In this document: piece after piece, positions 24,179 through 32,300 of the stretch
Layout: every line of letters starts with the position of its first letter
How positions within the stretch are numbered: position 1 is the stretch's first letter
Assembly (NCBI GenBank): GCA_016716745.1
Contig: JADJVD010000005.1
Coordinates: forward strand, 248,001-312,000
DNA from: Hyphomicrobiales bacterium
Lineage (GTDB): Bacteria; Pseudomonadota; Alphaproteobacteria; Rhizobiales; Beijerinckiaceae
DNA length: 64,000 nucleotides
Direction: 5' to 3'
Made by a program: the position numbers and the translations under genes
The notes under the pieces: model-generated
Told to the model about the DNA's origin: nothing
Seen by the model: only the letters and a program-made list of their open reading frames with translations
The model's database searches: none

Positions 24179-25231
24179 ATGTCCGAGCCGGAAGTCTTCG
24201 TCGAGCGTCGCGGTCGCGCGGGCGTACTGACGCTGAACCGGCCGAAGGCGCTCAACGCGCTGACGCTCGGCATGGTGCGCGTCATCGACGCGGCGCTGGA
24301 CGATTGGGAGGCCGATCCGGCCGTCGCCTGCATCGTCGTGCGCGGCGCGGGCGACAAGGCGTTCTGCGCGGGCGGCGACATTCGCCAGCTCTACGACTTC
24401 GGCAAGGCGGGCGATCTGGCTCCGGCGCTCGCCTTCTGGGCCGAGGAATACCGCCTCAACGTCCGCATCAAATCGTTCCCGAAGCCCTATGTCGCGCTGA
24501 TCGACGGCATCGTGATGGGCGGCGGCGTCGGCGTCTCCGAGCACGGGTCGCATCGCGTGGCGGGCGACAGGTTCCTGTTCGCCATGCCGGAGGTGGGCAT
24601 CGGGTTCTTTCCGGACGTCGGGGCGACGTATTTCCTGCCGCGTCTGCCGGGCCGGGTCGGGACGTGGCTGGCGCTGACGGGCGAGCGCGTGCGCGGAGCG
24701 GACGCGGTGTCGCTCGGGCTCGCCGACGCGCATGTGGCCAGCGAGCGGACGGGCGAACTCGCCGCTGCGCTGGAGGCGGGGGAAGCGCCGGATGCGGCGA
24801 TCGGGCGGCTGGCCTCGCAAGCCACGCCGACGATTTCGGTCGCCGACCGGGCGACGATCGACGCCTGCTTCGCCGGCGCCAATGTCGCGGAGATTCTTCT
24901 CGCGCTCGACCGGGCGGCGGCGGGCGGCTCGGCCTTCGCGGCGAAGGCGGCGGCGCAGATGCGCACGAAATCGCCGACCAGCCTCGCCATCGCTTTGCGG
25001 CAGATGCAGATCGGCGGCGGCCTCGATTTCGCCGAGGCGATGCGCGTCGAATACCGCATCGTCTCGCGCGTCGCGCGCGGCGTCGATTTCTACGAGGGCG
25101 TGCGGGCCCTCATCGTCGACAAGGACAATGCGCCGGCCTGGTCTCCCGCCGACAGCGCCGCGGTGTCTCCGGCGAGCGTCGAGGCCTATTTCGCGCCGCT
25201 CGGGCCCGACGAGCTGAAGGTCGGCGGATGA
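24179..25231 (+). CDS. 3-hydroxyisobutyryl-CoA hydrolase (enoyl-CoA hydratase/isomerase family)
   Basis: A 350-residue crotonase-fold enzyme of the valine degradation pathway, releasing 3-hydroxyisobutyrate from its CoA ester. The ATG at 24179 is preceded by GGGAGGAG. Family motifs: TLNRPKALNALTLGMV, AFCAGGDIRQLY, the oxyanion loop DGIVMGGGVGVSEHG, and PEVGIGFFPDVGATYFLPR, which separates HIBCH from ordinary enoyl-CoA hydratases. The C-terminal half (RVEYRIVSRV) also fits. It overlaps the next gene by 4 bp. Other valine pathway genes are not seen in this window. Confidence 0.9.
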   Translation: MSEPEVFVERRGRAGVLTLNRPKALNALTLGMVRVIDAALDDWEADPAVACIVVRGAGDKAFCAGGDIRQLYDFGKAGDLAPALAFWAEEYRLNVRIKSFPKPYVALIDGIVMGGGVGVSEHGSHRVAGDRFLFAMPEVGIGFFPDVGATYFLPRLPGRVGTWLALTGERVRGADAVSLGLADAHVASERTGELAAALEAGEAPDAAIGRLASQATPTISVADRATIDACFAGANVAEILLALDRAAAGGSAFAAKAAAQMRTKSPTSLAIALRQMQIGGGLDFAEAMRVEYRIVSRVARGVDFYEGVRALIVDKDNAPAWSPADSAAVSPASVEAYFAPLGPDELKVGG

Positions 25232-25716
25232 ACGCCCAGACCCAGCGCGCCCGCCAGCGCATCGCCGAGCCGCAGCCGACGCCGCCGATCAGCCTGGCCG
25301 GCGCGCCGCAGGGCGAGGCGACGGCCAATGGCGGACGCTGGGGCCTGCGCCTGATCTGGTTCATGCGCATCGTCGCCCTGCTGTGGCTGGCGCTCGGCCT
25401 GTTCTACTGGATCTGGATTCTGGAGCCGGGGCAGGGCTCGCCCGCCGCCTCAGCCTTCCTCGCCCTGCCGCTGTCGCGGCAGGCCGCGGTGCTGTTCTTC
25501 GGGGTGATGGATTTCGTCGCCGCCATCGGCCTGTGGCTGGCCGCCCCGTGGGGCGGGGTCGTGTGGCTGTTCACCGCGCTGACCGAGATCGTCATCGCCG
25601 TGGCGTTGCCGGGCCTCGGCGCGACGCATGCGGCGGCGCTGATGGTCAACGGCGCGCTGATCGCCGTCTACTTCGCGCTCAACCTGCTCGCCGCGCGCGA
25701 GCAGGATCCCGCGTAG
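25228..25716 (+). CDS. Small integral membrane protein of unknown function
   Basis: A 162-residue protein translated from the ATGA overlap with the HIBCH-like gene. About 40 polar N-terminal residues precede four hydrophobic segments (roughly 45-65, 85-105, 108-125 and 133-152), so it should be a four-helix inner membrane protein with both ends in the cytoplasm. It resembles small Hyphomicrobiales membrane proteins of the DUF6163 kind, but I am not sure of the family. Coupling to a valine-catabolism enzyme is conspicuous yet may only reflect co-transcription. Confidence 0.78.
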   Translation: MNAQTQRARQRIAEPQPTPPISLAGAPQGEATANGGRWGLRLIWFMRIVALLWLALGLFYWIWILEPGQGSPAASAFLALPLSRQAAVLFFGVMDFVAAIGLWLAAPWGGVVWLFTALTEIVIAVALPGLGATHAAALMVNGALIAVYFALNLLAAREQDPA

Positions 25717-25739
25717 TTAAGACAAATTTTCACGACGCG

Positions 25740-25779
25740 GATTCACTTGCGATTCACGCCAATGCGTAAATGCCGCATT
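25740..25779 (+). promoter_or_regulatory. Direct and inverted repeats in the ldtR promoter region
   Basis: GATTCAC occurs at 25740-25746 and again at 25751-25757, an 11-bp period or one helical turn. It is followed by the inverted repeat AATGCG-N7-CGCATT at 25761-25779. The stretch is AT-rich for this genome. It lies 110-150 bp before the ldtR start and could be an operator, perhaps for LdtR itself. No experimental box was compared. Confidence 0.35.
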
Positions 25780-25888
25780 CATTCTGATATTTAAACTCGT
25801 TTTCATCCGCCGCGGCTAGGTTGAGCCCCAAGGATGAGCCGACCGCCAAGCGTTGGCCATGCAGGGCAACAACAGACAGGGCGTCGTC

Positions 25889-26401
25889 ATGAACACGGTG
25901 AGCAAAGCAGAAGCCGGATCGTCGCGAACCGAACGACTGGCCGAGGTGCGTCCGATCTACCTCGAGGCGTTGACGATGGTCGAGCGGCTGCATCGCCGGC
26001 TGCTCGACGTCATCAAGGACGAGTTCGATCGTCGCGGCCGGTCCGACGTCAACGCCGTGCAGGCGTTGCTGCTCTACAATATCGGCGACAAGGAGTTGAC
26101 GGCGGGCGAGCTGCGCACGCGCGGCTACTATCTCGGCTCGAACGTCTCCTACAACGTCAAGAAGCTGGTCGAGATCGGCTTTCTCCACCACGCCCGCTCG
26201 CGGGTGGATCGCCGCTCGGTGCGCATCAGCCTGACCGACAAGGGCCGCGACGTGCACCAGATCGTCGCCAGCCTCTACGAGAAGCACATCGCCACGGTCG
26301 AGCAGATCGGCGGCATCTCCAGCGATGAATTCCGCCGGGTCAATCAGGCCCTGTCGCGGCTGGAGCGGTTCTGGACCGACCAGATCAAGTATCGCCTCTG
26401 A
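25889..26401 (+). CDS. ldtR: MarR-type winged-helix regulator LdtR
   Basis: A 170-residue winged-helix protein of the MarR superfamily. Its sequence, for example DVNAVQALLLYNIGDKELTA and RGYYLGSNVSYNVKKLVEIG then RSRVDRRSVRISLTDKG, matches the regulator called LdtR in Liberibacter and Sinorhizobium, which controls an L,D-transpeptidase gene and osmotic stress tolerance. Here an L,D-transpeptidase lies just downstream on the same strand, supporting the name. I chose ATG 25889; ATG 25859 would add ten residues. A terminator follows, so the two genes are probably transcribed separately. Confidence 0.87.
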   Translation: MNTVSKAEAGSSRTERLAEVRPIYLEALTMVERLHRRLLDVIKDEFDRRGRSDVNAVQALLLYNIGDKELTAGELRTRGYYLGSNVSYNVKKLVEIGFLHHARSRVDRRSVRISLTDKGRDVHQIVASLYEKHIATVEQIGGISSDEFRRVNQALSRLERFWTDQIKYRL

Positions 26402-26419
26402 GGCGCGCGCTTTAGCGCC

Positions 26420-26456
26420 GAAACGACGGGCCCCTTGCGGGGCCCGTCGTCGTTTC
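26420..26456 (+). terminator. Hairpin terminator after ldtR
   Basis: A 12-bp perfect stem, ACGACGGGCCCC with GGGGCCCGTCGT, around a TTGC loop at 26423-26450, flanked by GAA and CGTTTC. The T tract is short, so termination may be partial. Confidence 0.65.
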
Positions 26457-26623
26457 GGGGCCGGGCCGCAGAGGTCGGCCGGACGGCGATCTGTCACAAA
26501 TTCGCCCCCATGTTCGTGCTTTTTCAACCATGTGCGTGGTAAACGGCCACGCCGGGACGGGCGGCGCGCGTTCTGCGTGCGGCGAGGCTGCGGCGGTTAT
26601 TTCCAATCACGCGCCGTCGCCGG

Positions 26624-26643
26624 TCGATCACAACCGGTTGATC
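26624..26643 (+). promoter_or_regulatory. 20-bp inverted repeat upstream of the L,D-transpeptidase gene
   Basis: CGATCA-N8-TGATCG lies 77 bp before the GTG start of the transpeptidase gene, inside a 319-bp stretch (26402-26720) that otherwise holds only the ldtR terminator. It may be an operator or a leader hairpin; LdtR is the obvious candidate ligand. No clear -35/-10 pair was found near it. Confidence 0.35.
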
Positions 26644-26720
26644 GCTGTCTTTGGACGCGGCGGCGCCGCGATGTCGAGGAATTGTCGCTGGCCGAAACGG
26701 CTTCAGCAGCGGAGTTGAAC

Positions 26721-28049
26721 GTGACCGATATTGTTCGTGCTTCCTTTGGCCCCAGCCGTCGCGCCTTCTTGATGGGCGCGGCCGCCGGCGCTCTGTCGAC
26801 CAGCGGCGCCTTCGCGGCCTCGGCCGACATGTTCGGCGGGCAGGCGGAATGGAAGCAGGGCTACGAGGCGTCCGGCCGCATGAGCGTTCAGCGTTCGACG
26901 ACGCCGATCCTGTCGCCGCAGACGGTGGCGGCCACCGAACAGGCGATCGCCCAGCACCAGGCGATGGCCCAGCAGGGCGGCTGGCCGACGGTGCCGACGG
27001 GGCAGACGCTCAAGGTCGGCTCGAAATCGCAGGCCGTCTCGGCGCTGCGCCGCCGGCTGATCGCCAGCGGCGACCTCGATGCGGCGGCCGGCTCCTCGCC
27101 CGTGTTCGACTCCTACGTCGAGGCAGGCGTGAAGAAGTTCCAGGCGCGCCACGGCCTGGCGCCGACCGGCGTCGTCGCGCAGCAATCGCTGACGGCGCTG
27201 AACGTGCCGATCGGCGTGCGGCTGAAGCAGCTCGAGACGAATCTCATCCGCCTGCGCTCCTATTCCGGCAATCTGGGCGCGCGCTACGTCACCGCCAACA
27301 TTCCCGCCGCCACCGTCGAGACGGTGGAGAACGGCACGGTGGCCACGCACCACATCGCCGGCGTCGGCAAGATCGACCGCCAGTCGCCGGTGATGCAGGC
27401 CAAGGTGCTCGACATCAATTTCAACCCGTTCTGGACGGTGCCCGCCTCGATCATCCGCAAGGATCTGATCCCCAAGATGCAGGCGGATTCGAACTACCTC
27501 ACCGACAACAAGATCCGCATCTACAACAAGGCGGGCCAGGAAGTTCAACCGAGCGCCATCAACTGGAACTCGATGGAGGCGACGAACTACATGTTCCGCC
27601 AGGACCCGGGCGGCGACGTGAACTCGCTCGGCTTCGTGCGCATCAACATCGCCAATCCGCATGGCGTCTACATGCACGATACGCCCTCGAAGGGCATCTT
27701 CGGCGACGATTTCCGCTTCGTCTCCTCCGGCTGCATGCGCGTGCAGAACGTGCGCGACTATGTCGCCTGGCTGCTGAAGGACAATCCGGGCTGGGACCGC
27801 GACAAGATCGACGCGGCGATCAATTCGGGCCAGCGCGTCGATGTGAAGCTCGCCCAGCCGATCCCGGTCTACTGGGTCTACATCACGGCCTGGGCGACGC
27901 CCGGCGGGCTGACGCAGTTCCGCGACGACATCTATCAGCGCGACGGCATCTCGGGCGCCTCTGCCGGCTCGGACGCGCAGCCATTCTCGGCCGGTTACAA
28001 GCCGACGGCGCAGTCGCAGCCGGGCCTGCCCGGCCCCGACGACGAATAA
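26721..28049 (+). CDS. ldtP: L,D-transpeptidase with peptidoglycan-binding domain, Tat-exported
   Basis: A 442-residue enzyme that forms 3-3 cross-links, or attaches proteins, in the cell wall. GTG 26721 has GGAG seven bases upstream; the open frame runs 396 bp further but lacks conservation. A twin-arginine signal (SRRAFLMGAAAG, Arg13-Arg14) leads to the periplasm. Residues about 95-160 form a PG_binding_1 domain (VSALRRRLIASGDL, KFQARHGLAPTG). The YkuD catalytic domain follows, with His319 in YMHDTP and the nucleophile Cys338 in SSGCMRVQN. The family is usually Sec-exported in enterics, so the Tat signal is notable. A strong terminator follows. Confidence 0.92.
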   Translation: MTDIVRASFGPSRRAFLMGAAAGALSTSGAFAASADMFGGQAEWKQGYEASGRMSVQRSTTPILSPQTVAATEQAIAQHQAMAQQGGWPTVPTGQTLKVGSKSQAVSALRRRLIASGDLDAAAGSSPVFDSYVEAGVKKFQARHGLAPTGVVAQQSLTALNVPIGVRLKQLETNLIRLRSYSGNLGARYVTANIPAATVETVENGTVATHHIAGVGKIDRQSPVMQAKVLDINFNPFWTVPASIIRKDLIPKMQADSNYLTDNKIRIYNKAGQEVQPSAINWNSMEATNYMFRQDPGGDVNSLGFVRINIANPHGVYMHDTPSKGIFGDDFRFVSSGCMRVQNVRDYVAWLLKDNPGWDRDKIDAAINSGQRVDVKLAQPIPVYWVYITAWATPGGLTQFRDDIYQRDGISGASAGSDAQPFSAGYKPTAQSQPGLPGPDDE

Positions 28050-28071
28050 GCGTCTCGGCGCTGCCCAAAGA

Positions 28072-28106
28072 GAAGCCCGCCCGGAGCGATCCGGGCGGGC
28101 TTTCTT
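28072..28106 (+). terminator. Rho-independent terminator after ldtP
   Basis: A 13-bp perfect stem, AAGCCCGCCCGGA with TCCGGGCGGGCTT, around GCGA, followed by TCTT. It lies between convergent genes and may serve both strands. Confidence 0.88.
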
Positions 28107-28121
28107 GTCATTGGCCGGCGA

Positions 28122-28667
28122 TCAGGCGCGGGCGCGCTCGATCAGCGCGAACACGACGAGCGCCACGACGCCAAGGGCGACGAAGATGACCGGCGCGCCG
28201 ACGCCGAGCAATTGCGGAAGCTGGACCTTGCCCATCTGCCCGACGGGGATGATCGCCTTCGACACCCAATCGAAACTCAGCGCATAAGCGACGCCGCCGA
28301 CGAGCATGCCCACCGCGCCGACCAGCGCGTGCAGGCTGCCTCCGCCGATCGCCGCCAGCGCGGTGCCGGGGCAATAGCCGTAGATCACCATGCCGACGCC
28401 GAACAGCGCGGCGCCGAGGCCGACCGCCAGCATGTCGGCCGGCTTGATGTGAAACTGCGCGTAGCCCATCTGCACCAGCGCGAACACGCCGACGCCGCCC
28501 ACCACGATCGCCGTCAGCATGATCTTGATGACGGTGAAATCGCGGAACAGGAACTGGCCGACGATGGTGTTGTAGTCGGAGACGCGGCCGCGATGCAGCA
28601 GCCAGCCGAACATCGCGCCGAAGACGAGGGCGAGGGCGAGAGAGGCGGTTCCGGTGACGGGAAACAT
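28122..28667 (-). CDS. YeeE/YedE family sulfur-transport membrane protein (second half)
   Basis: A 181-residue membrane protein of the YeeE/YedE (TsuA-like) family, thought to carry thiosulfate or related sulfur compounds. ATG 28667 has GGAGA before it; the longer frame upstream is antisense-type sequence. Motifs: LFGVGMVIYGYCPGTALAAIG with a cysteine in the channel region, and four to five hydrophobic helices. It pairs with the upstream gene, 11 bp away, each half-sized compared with the 360-residue fused forms at 53.8 and 55.0 kb. Confidence 0.87.
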   Translation of the reverse strand: MFPVTGTASLALALVFGAMFGWLLHRGRVSDYNTIVGQFLFRDFTVIKIMLTAIVVGGVGVFALVQMGYAQFHIKPADMLAVGLGAALFGVGMVIYGYCPGTALAAIGGGSLHALVGAVGMLVGGVAYALSFDWVSKAIIPVGQMGKVQLPQLLGVGAPVIFVALGVVALVVFALIERARA

Positions 28668-28678
28668 GTCGGCTCTCC

Positions 28679-29242
28679 TTACTTCGCGCCGCGGAACATG
28701 ATCGCCGCGGTGAGCGCGCCGACCGGGAACATAACGGCCAGGAACGTCCAGCCGCCGAGGGCGAGCTGCAATCCGCCGGAAATGCCGTTGCCGCTGGTGC
28801 AGCCATTGGCGAGCCGCGCGCCATACATCGCGATCGCGCCGCCGATGAAGGCCCAGACGAACCGCTTGGTCTGGGACGGGCCGAAGCGCTTGGCCCAGAT
28901 CGAGGGCACGGCCTCGATGCGCCAGACGCCGGCCATGACGGCGGACAACAAGCCGCCAATCATCGTGCCGACGAGGAAGAGCGTGCCGTAGTCGAGCTTG
29001 AGCGGGTTCTTCGCCCAATAGGAGTTGGCCGCCACGGCGTCCGCGCCGAGGATCGGCGAGGCGACGCCGCCGGAGACCTGGGCGAGCGAGGTGGTGATGC
29101 CGAGCGGGGCGTTGACGACGACGAAGACGATCCAACTCAGGACGCCGATGCCGACGCCGATGAGGTATGGCGTCCAGTCGACGCCGGCGGCGGCGCGCGC
29201 AGGGGCGCGATCGAAGGTCTCAGCAGACACGGGGCTCTCCAT
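28679..29242 (-). CDS. YeeE/YedE family sulfur-transport membrane protein (first half)
   Basis: A 187-residue membrane protein with the YeeE/YedE motif ARLANGCTSGNGISG, whose cysteine is the expected sulfur-handling residue, and about five hydrophobic segments. Start codon 29242 lies inside a perfect 16-bp palindrome that is probably an operator for the ArsR-family SoxR encoded at 53.4 kb. With the next gene it forms a two-gene unit, the arrangement also found beside bigR in other proteobacteria. Confidence 0.88.
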   Translation of the reverse strand: MESPVSAETFDRAPARAAAGVDWTPYLIGVGIGVLSWIVFVVVNAPLGITTSLAQVSGGVASPILGADAVAANSYWAKNPLKLDYGTLFLVGTMIGGLLSAVMAGVWRIEAVPSIWAKRFGPSQTKRFVWAFIGGAIAMYGARLANGCTSGNGISGGLQLALGGWTFLAVMFPVGALTAAIMFRGAK

Positions 29243-29256
29243 TAGATATATCTAAT
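29241..29256. promoter_or_regulatory. Perfect palindrome over the yeeE start, probable SoxR operator
   Basis: ATTAGATATATCTAAT is a perfect 16-bp palindrome in otherwise GC-rich DNA and overlaps the start codon of the minus-strand YeeE gene. It has the same 16-bp layout (ATTN, eight bases, NNAT) as three sites in the sox region. Repression here would block both transcription and translation start. Binding by SoxR is inferred. Confidence 0.65.
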
Positions 29257-29309
29257 GTTGAATGTGATCCCTCGGAAATGTCAAGCGCCGAAGCATGGAG
29301 CGGGGCGGG

Positions 29310-32300
29310 TCAACCGGTCTCGGTCGGTGGCCGCCGACGCTCCGGCAACCGCTCCGTCAGGAGCGTCTCGACCGGCGTCGCGATGCGTCGACGCCAGTTC
29401 GGGCGCTCGCGGTCGGTGCCGGGCAGGTTCACGCTGTCGCGCTCGCCGGCGAGATCGTCGAGTTGCAGCATGGCGAGCGCGGCGGGCGTGATCGAGACGA
29501 AGGCGTGGATCGCCTCGCGCAACGTCGCGTCGAAGGGCGCGGCGAGGCCCTCCTCGATCTCCCGCCCGAAGAGGCCTTCGCGCGCCAGCGCCTCGAGCAG
29601 ACGGCGCTTCTCGTCCCCGCGCGTCGCGCGCGCCAAGTCAGCCTGCGCCGCGTCGAACTGGCCGAGGCGGGCGCGCTCGTCGATGTCGCGCCCCTCCCAC
29701 CAGCCGGCCAGCGTCGGCAGGTCGTGCGTCGCGGCGCAGGCGACGGCGCGTTCGGGATAGTCGCGCGGCGCGCGAAATCCGGCCTCGTCCTGCTCAAACA
29801 TCAGCACGCGATAACTCAACACATTTGCCTGCGCGAGCGCGTCGCGGAAGCCCTCCGGCACGGTGCCGAGGTCCTCGGCGACGACGACGCAGCGGGCGCG
29901 CGCGCTTTCGAGCGCGAGTTCGGCGAGGAGATCGTCGCGCGGATAGGCGAGGTAGGCGCCGTCCGCGCCGGCGCCGCCGTCGGGCACGAGAAACAGGCGC
30001 TGGAGTCCCATCGCATGGTCGATGCGGAGCGCGCCCGCGAACCGCATGTTGGCCGCGAGCAGCGCGCGGAAGGATGCGTAACCCTCGCGTCGCGCGATCA
30101 ACGGATCGGACGCGGGCAGCGCCCAGATCTGCCCCGCCGCGGAAAAGGGATCGGGCGGCGCGCCGATGGAGGCGCCCCCGATCAGGCGATCCTGTTCGCG
30201 CCACGCCTCCGCCCCGTCCGGCGCGGCGCCGACGGCAAGATCGCGATAGAGCCCGAGCCACAACCCAGCCGCGCAGCCGCGCGCGGCGGCGCGCTCGAAC
30301 TGACGCGCGGCGATCCACTGCTCGAACAGCGCGAAGTCGACGCCCGCGCGATGCGCGTGCGCCGCGTCCGCGAGCGCGGCCGCGTCCGCCGCCCGCAACG
30401 CCTGCGGCCAGTCGCGCCAGCCACGACCGAGCGCCTCGCGCAACGCTTCATGCAAGGCGAAGCGCGTCAGGGCCTCGCCGCCCTCTCCGATGAAGGTCGC
30501 GAAGTCGCGATGCGCCGCGTCGTCGCGCCGCGCGCCGAACGCCACATGCGCGGCGCGCAACGCGGCTCGTTTGGTCTCGCGCACGCGCGGATAGTCGACG
30601 AGCGCGGACGCGCCGGCGTCGACCGCGCGAACCGGAACGCCGGCGATGGCCTCCACCCGATCGAGCGCGATCGTCAGCGGATCGAGAAAGCGCCGGTCCG
30701 ACGGGTGATATGGACTGGCGCGGTCCGGCTCCGTTGCGAACAGCGCGTGCAGCGGATTGAGACCGAGCGTGGCCGCGCCCGCACGCGCCGCGCGCTCGGC
30801 CAGCACGGCGAGCGTCTCGAAATCGCCGACGCCGGAATCGGCGTCGCGACGCACGGAATAGAGTTGCGCGGAAACGCCGAGCGCGCCCTCGTCGAGCAAA
30901 CGCTGCGGCAGGAACGCCGGCGGCGTCACCGTGAGGCGGCAGGGCGCGTCCGGCGCGTCGAGCCGCGTCGCGACATGCCGGCCCGCGGGCTGCGCCGGCA
31001 GCGCGAAGGCGACGGCGTCGATCATGCGGCCGTCGACGGCGCGCCGACGCAGCGGCGCCATTTCGCTTGGCGCGACGACGACGCGATGGCGCGCGCCGTC
31101 CTCGCGCGCAATCTCGAGGGCGAGGCGGCGCGGCTCGCCGGGGACGCGCAGCGCCACGGGCGCGCCTTCGCGCGCCTGGGCCGTGATCGGGAGGGCGCGC
31201 AGATCCTGCTCGGCGGCGAGCGCGGCGAGCGCGTCGCGCACGGCGGCGGCGCTATCGACAGGCTGGCGCATGCCCTTCAGCAGAGCGCGCTTCGTGGCGT
31301 CCGACACGCTGTGACGCGCGCCGGAAATCTCGCTCCATTCTGGCGCGAGCCCCGCGGCTTGCGCGAGACGGTCGAGCAGGGCGGAATCGGGCGCGGCGCG
31401 GCTGCGTCGCGGCTCGCGGGCCTCGACAAGAAGGAGCGCGGCGCGGGCGGGCGCGGCGATGCGATCGTCGACATCGCGCTCGACGGACTCAGGCGCGCTC
31501 GAATCGAGGGCGAGGCGCCACACGAAGCCCTCGCGCGGCGCGGGAGGCGACACATCGAGCGCCTCGCGCGAAGGATTGAGAATGACGAGCGCGCGGTCGG
31601 CCTCGCGGCCATCCTCCTGCGGCGCGTAGAGCGCGGCGATCAGCGCGCGCGCGCGCGGCCAATCCTCCTCGCGCATCGCGGCGCCGTCCGGCTTCAGCCA
31701 GGCGACGTCGGGAACGAGAGTCGCGTCGAGCGCGTCGCCGGCGAGAAAGGCGTCGCGCGTCAATGCAGGATGGGCGGCGCGCAAGCCGACGACACGGCGC
31801 GCGAAGGCGAGCAGCGAGGCGTCCGCCGCAGCCCAATCGAGCCACGAAATCTCGTTGTCCTGCGCGTAGGCGTTGTTGTTGCCGTGCTGCGTGTGGCCCA
31901 GCTCCGCGCCCATCGCCAGCATGGGCGTTCCGCGCGAGAGAAGCAGCGTCGCCAGCAGCGCGCGCTGATCGTTCAGCCGGGCAGCGCGAATGGCGGCGTC
32001 GTCGTTCGCCCCTTCCGCGCCGTTGTTCCACGACAGATTGTCGTCGGTCCCGTCGCGATTGCGCTCGCCATTGGCCTCGTTGCGTTTGCGCTCGCAGGAA
32101 ACGAGATCGGCGAGCGTGAAGCCGTCATGGGCGACGACGAAGTTGACGCTACGCGAGGGCGCCTTTCGCGCGAACGCATCCTGCGAGCCGGCGAGGCGCG
32201 TCGCCATCGCGCCGACCATGCCTGCATCGCCGCGCCAGAAGCGGCGCGCGTCGTCGCGATATTTGTCGTTCCATTCGCCCCATGCCGCGGGGAAGCGCCC

